From positions 1-21,779 of the forward strand of contig CALBSQ010000378.1 of the NCBI GenBank assembly GCA_937967325.1: a stretch of DNA of 21,779 nucleotides. The letters are read 5' to 3'. The stretch is from an uncultured Chloroflexota bacterium. GTDB taxonomy: Bacteria; Chloroflexota; UBA4733. This document shows positions 20,731 through 21,779 of this stretch, piece after piece (the first letter of the stretch is position 1; each line of letters opens with the position of its first letter). Under the pieces are notes generated by a model, which was not told where the DNA came from, searched no databases, and was given only the letters and a program-made list of their open reading frames with translations. The position numbers were made by a program, and so were the translations under genes.

Positions 20731-21177
20731 ATGACGAACCGACGACCGAAGATCTCATTTCCCGAACTGGAGGCGCGCGGCAAGCACGCCATCCTGCGCA
20801 GCTCCGAGGAGGTGCGCGCGGAGGAGGCGATGCTGGCAAGCCAGGATGCCGCGATATCGGAATCCCAGGATGCCAGATTGCCAGCAAACCAGCAATCTGG
20901 CACTTCGGCAGCGCGGGAACTCGAATCCTCAATAGCCCAGCGCGCGGACAATCGGGATAGCTACACGAAGGTCACGTATCGGATCAGTACCCAGGCGCTG
21001 GACGCCATCGAAGATGCCAAGCGACTGTTGCGCCGGCAGTACGGCGTGAGGGTGTCGCTAGAGGACATCGCCGAGCAGGCCATTTTGGCGGCGTACACCG
21101 ATCTGCTGGAAAACCAGCACGCCAGCACGCTGGTCAGCCAGTTTGCTGGCAATCCAGCACGCCAGAAACGGACGTGA
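20731..21177 (+). CDS. ribbon-helix-helix ParB-like centromere-binding protein
   Basis: A 148-residue protein encoded 10 bp after parA. Residues 79-125 (TKVTYRISTQALDAIEDAKR, LLRRQYGVRVSLEDIAEQAI) look like a ribbon-helix-helix domain: DNA-contact strand K80-I85, helix about 86-103, turn, helix about 109-124. The N-terminal 75 residues are polar and probably flexible; in such partners this part stimulates the ParA ATPase. Not homologous to HTH-type ParB. Two of the three CCAG octamer arrays lie inside this gene, over residues 35-57 and 126-145, where the protein reads SQDA, SQDA, ANQQ, ENQH, SQFA and ARQK. These segments flank the RHH domain and seem shaped by the DNA code. Confidence 0.8.
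   Translation: MTNRRPKISFPELEARGKHAILRSSEEVRAEEAMLASQDAAISESQDARLPANQQSGTSAARELESSIAQRADNRDSYTKVTYRISTQALDAIEDAKRLLRRQYGVRVSLEDIAEQAILAAYTDLLENQHASTLVSQFAGNPARQKRT
20833..20900. repeat. CCAG/CTGG octamer array 2, inside the ParB-like gene
   Basis: Boxes begin at 20833 (CTGG), 20841, 20865, 20873, 20881, 20889 (all CCAG) and 20897 (CTGG), all in one 8-bp register. The two missing positions read CCGC (20849) and TCGG (20857). The array covers codons 35-57, ahead of the RHH domain. The 8-bp period does not match the codon period, so it is not a result of repeated amino acids. Confidence 0.8.
21106..21165. repeat. CCAG/CTGG octamer array 3, 3' end of the ParB-like gene
   Basis: Eight boxes without a gap: 21106 (CTGG), 21114, 21122 (CCAG), 21130 (CTGG), 21138 (CCAG), 21146 (CTGG), 21154 and 21162 (CCAG). 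It covers codons 126-145 behind the RHH domain. One more CCAG at 21218 is in the same register but isolated, and may be chance. Confidence 0.85.
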
Positions 21178-21243
21178 CCGAAGGAACAGAGGAACAAAAA
21201 GAAAAACGGCTAGCAGGCCAGCCCCGAGAGGCGACCGCCAACC

Positions 21244-21266
21244 GCTAATCCGTCAGCACGATTAGC
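21244..21266. promoter_or_regulatory. inverted repeat upstream of rep, possible operator
   Basis: GCTAATC (21244-21250) and GATTAGC (21260-21266) form a perfect 7-bp inverted repeat with a 9-bp gap, 67 bp before the rep start codon. It could be an operator or a rep binding site. Confidence 0.45.
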
Positions 21267-21275
21267 ATAGCATGC

Positions 21276-21323
21276 GGCCTCCCTCCGGAGCAGCAGCCCG
21301 GCTTGCCGTTGCTAACGGAGGCC
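21276..21323 (+). promoter_or_regulatory. hairpin masking the rep Shine-Dalgarno
   Basis: GGCCTCC (21276-21282) can pair with GGAGGCC (21317-21323). The second arm contains GGAGG, the only ribosome site before rep ATG 21334. Folding in the mRNA would hide it, so rep translation may be controlled by structure. TTTT follows shortly, so weak termination is also possible. Confidence 0.4.
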
Positions 21324-21333
21324 CAGTTTTGCT

Positions 21334-21779
21334 ATGCCAGATACACCCGTACCGAAGCGATTTTCCGGCTACCCGCCGGCGCACTACACCATGGTCCCGG
21401 ACCTGCTCTTTGACGTGCAGCTGCCGGATCTCTCCGGCGCCGAGCTCAAGGTCTTGCTCTATATCATCCGCCACACCTTCGGCTGGAAGAAAGACAGCGA
21501 CGATCTGAGCCTCAACCAGATCATGCACGGCGTGCGCAAGCGCGACGGCCAGGTCCTGGACCGTGGCACCGGGCTGAGTCGGGACTCCGTCACCCGGGCC
21601 ATCAAGTCGCTTTCGGACCACGGCTACCTCCTGATCGTCCGTAACCGCAGCCAGGAACGCGGCGATGAACCCACCACCTACGCCCTGCACATCGACCTCT
21701 CCGGCGACGAACCGCTGCACGACAGGAGTCCGAATATCGGACACACAAGATACATGGTTCCAAGAGACAATCAGGCAAG
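21334..21779 (+). CDS. plasmid replication initiator, N-terminal part (runs off right edge)
   Basis: The frame from ATG 21334 is open to the window end (148 residues). It shows a winged-helix replication-protein pattern as in phage O / RepA N-terminal domains: YTMVPDLLFDVQLPDLSGAE, LKVLLYIIRHTFGWKKDSDD, LSLNQIMHGVRKRDG, then RGTGLSRDSVTRAIKSLSDH with the recognition helix and GYLLIVRN as the wing. The remaining part (RSQERGDEPTTYALHIDLSG) leads to a linker. Proteins of this kind bind origin iterons and recruit the helicase. The position just after the partition genes supports a plasmid replicon. GGAGG lies 12 bp upstream, a long spacing. A second in-frame ATG is at residue 20. Confidence 0.8.
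   Translation, partial: MPDTPVPKRFSGYPPAHYTMVPDLLFDVQLPDLSGAELKVLLYIIRHTFGWKKDSDDLSLNQIMHGVRKRDGQVLDRGTGLSRDSVTRAIKSLSDHGYLLIVRNRSQERGDEPTTYALHIDLSGDEPLHDRSPNIGHTRYMVPRDNQA

Noticed and set aside
20088..20951. Minus-strand open frame of 287 codons
   Set aside because: Antisense to parA and the start of the ParB-like gene.
1..21779. CRISPR arrays, tRNA or rRNA genes
   Set aside because: No regularly spaced repeats of 23-40 bp with spacers, no cloverleaf with a T-loop motif and no rRNA signature were seen. The 8-bp and 9-bp arrays are too short-period to be CRISPR.

Overview
The window is GC-rich accessory DNA that ends on the right in a plasmid-type partition and replication block. The best guess for the host is a high-GC bacterium of the Chloroflexota. 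That guess rests on the Ser/Thr/Ala-rich linker behind the lipobox of the sugar-binding protein, the high-GC codon use and the style of the small genes; it is inference, not proof. Most genes are short and poorly characterised, and several remnants of mobile elements are present, as expected for a plasmid or integrated element.

Left part (1-4090). A TIR-domain gene runs off the left edge on the minus strand. Next to it lie a transposase C-terminal remnant and a small two-helix membrane protein. A Tn3-family transposon occupies 1071-4090. It has 34-bp perfect terminal inverted repeats with GGGG outer ends and a CAGTA 5-bp target duplication. Inside are an N-terminal scrap of tnpA, a secreted beta-helix gene that replaces the middle of tnpA, a C-terminal tnpA fragment with a 1-nt frameshift, and an intact-looking tyrosine recombinase of the tnpI type.

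Centre left (4091-9937). A strong promoter and a perfect 28-bp dif-like palindrome (11+6+11) precede a XerC/D-like recombinase. The recombinase is translationally coupled to a WGR protein and two further genes. A 76-bp repeat at 6222 and 7050 shows that an ancestral gene pair was duplicated and then broken. Next come a small operon (putative DNA-binding protein, membrane protein, Pro-rich peptide) and an Ala-rich putative exported protein.

Centre right (9938-19173). This holds an orphan Tat-type sugar-binding lipoprotein, an Hsp20, a double PRC-barrel protein, small zinc-ribbon and helical proteins, a DUF4258/DUF2283 toxin-antitoxin-like pair, a decayed regulator and several hypothetical genes. 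Two diverged copies of a 135-bp non-coding element carrying 9-bp iterons lie 1.6 kb apart.

Right part (19174-21779). An HU-like gene diverges from an operon of a HTH-ParA fusion and a ribbon-helix-helix ParB-like protein, followed by the start of a replication initiator. Three arrays of CCAG/CTGG boxes in exact 8-bp register lie here. One sits between the HU and parA promoters and two lie inside the ParB-like reading frame, on either side of its DNA-binding domain. They are the best candidate for a centromere and the most striking signal in the window.
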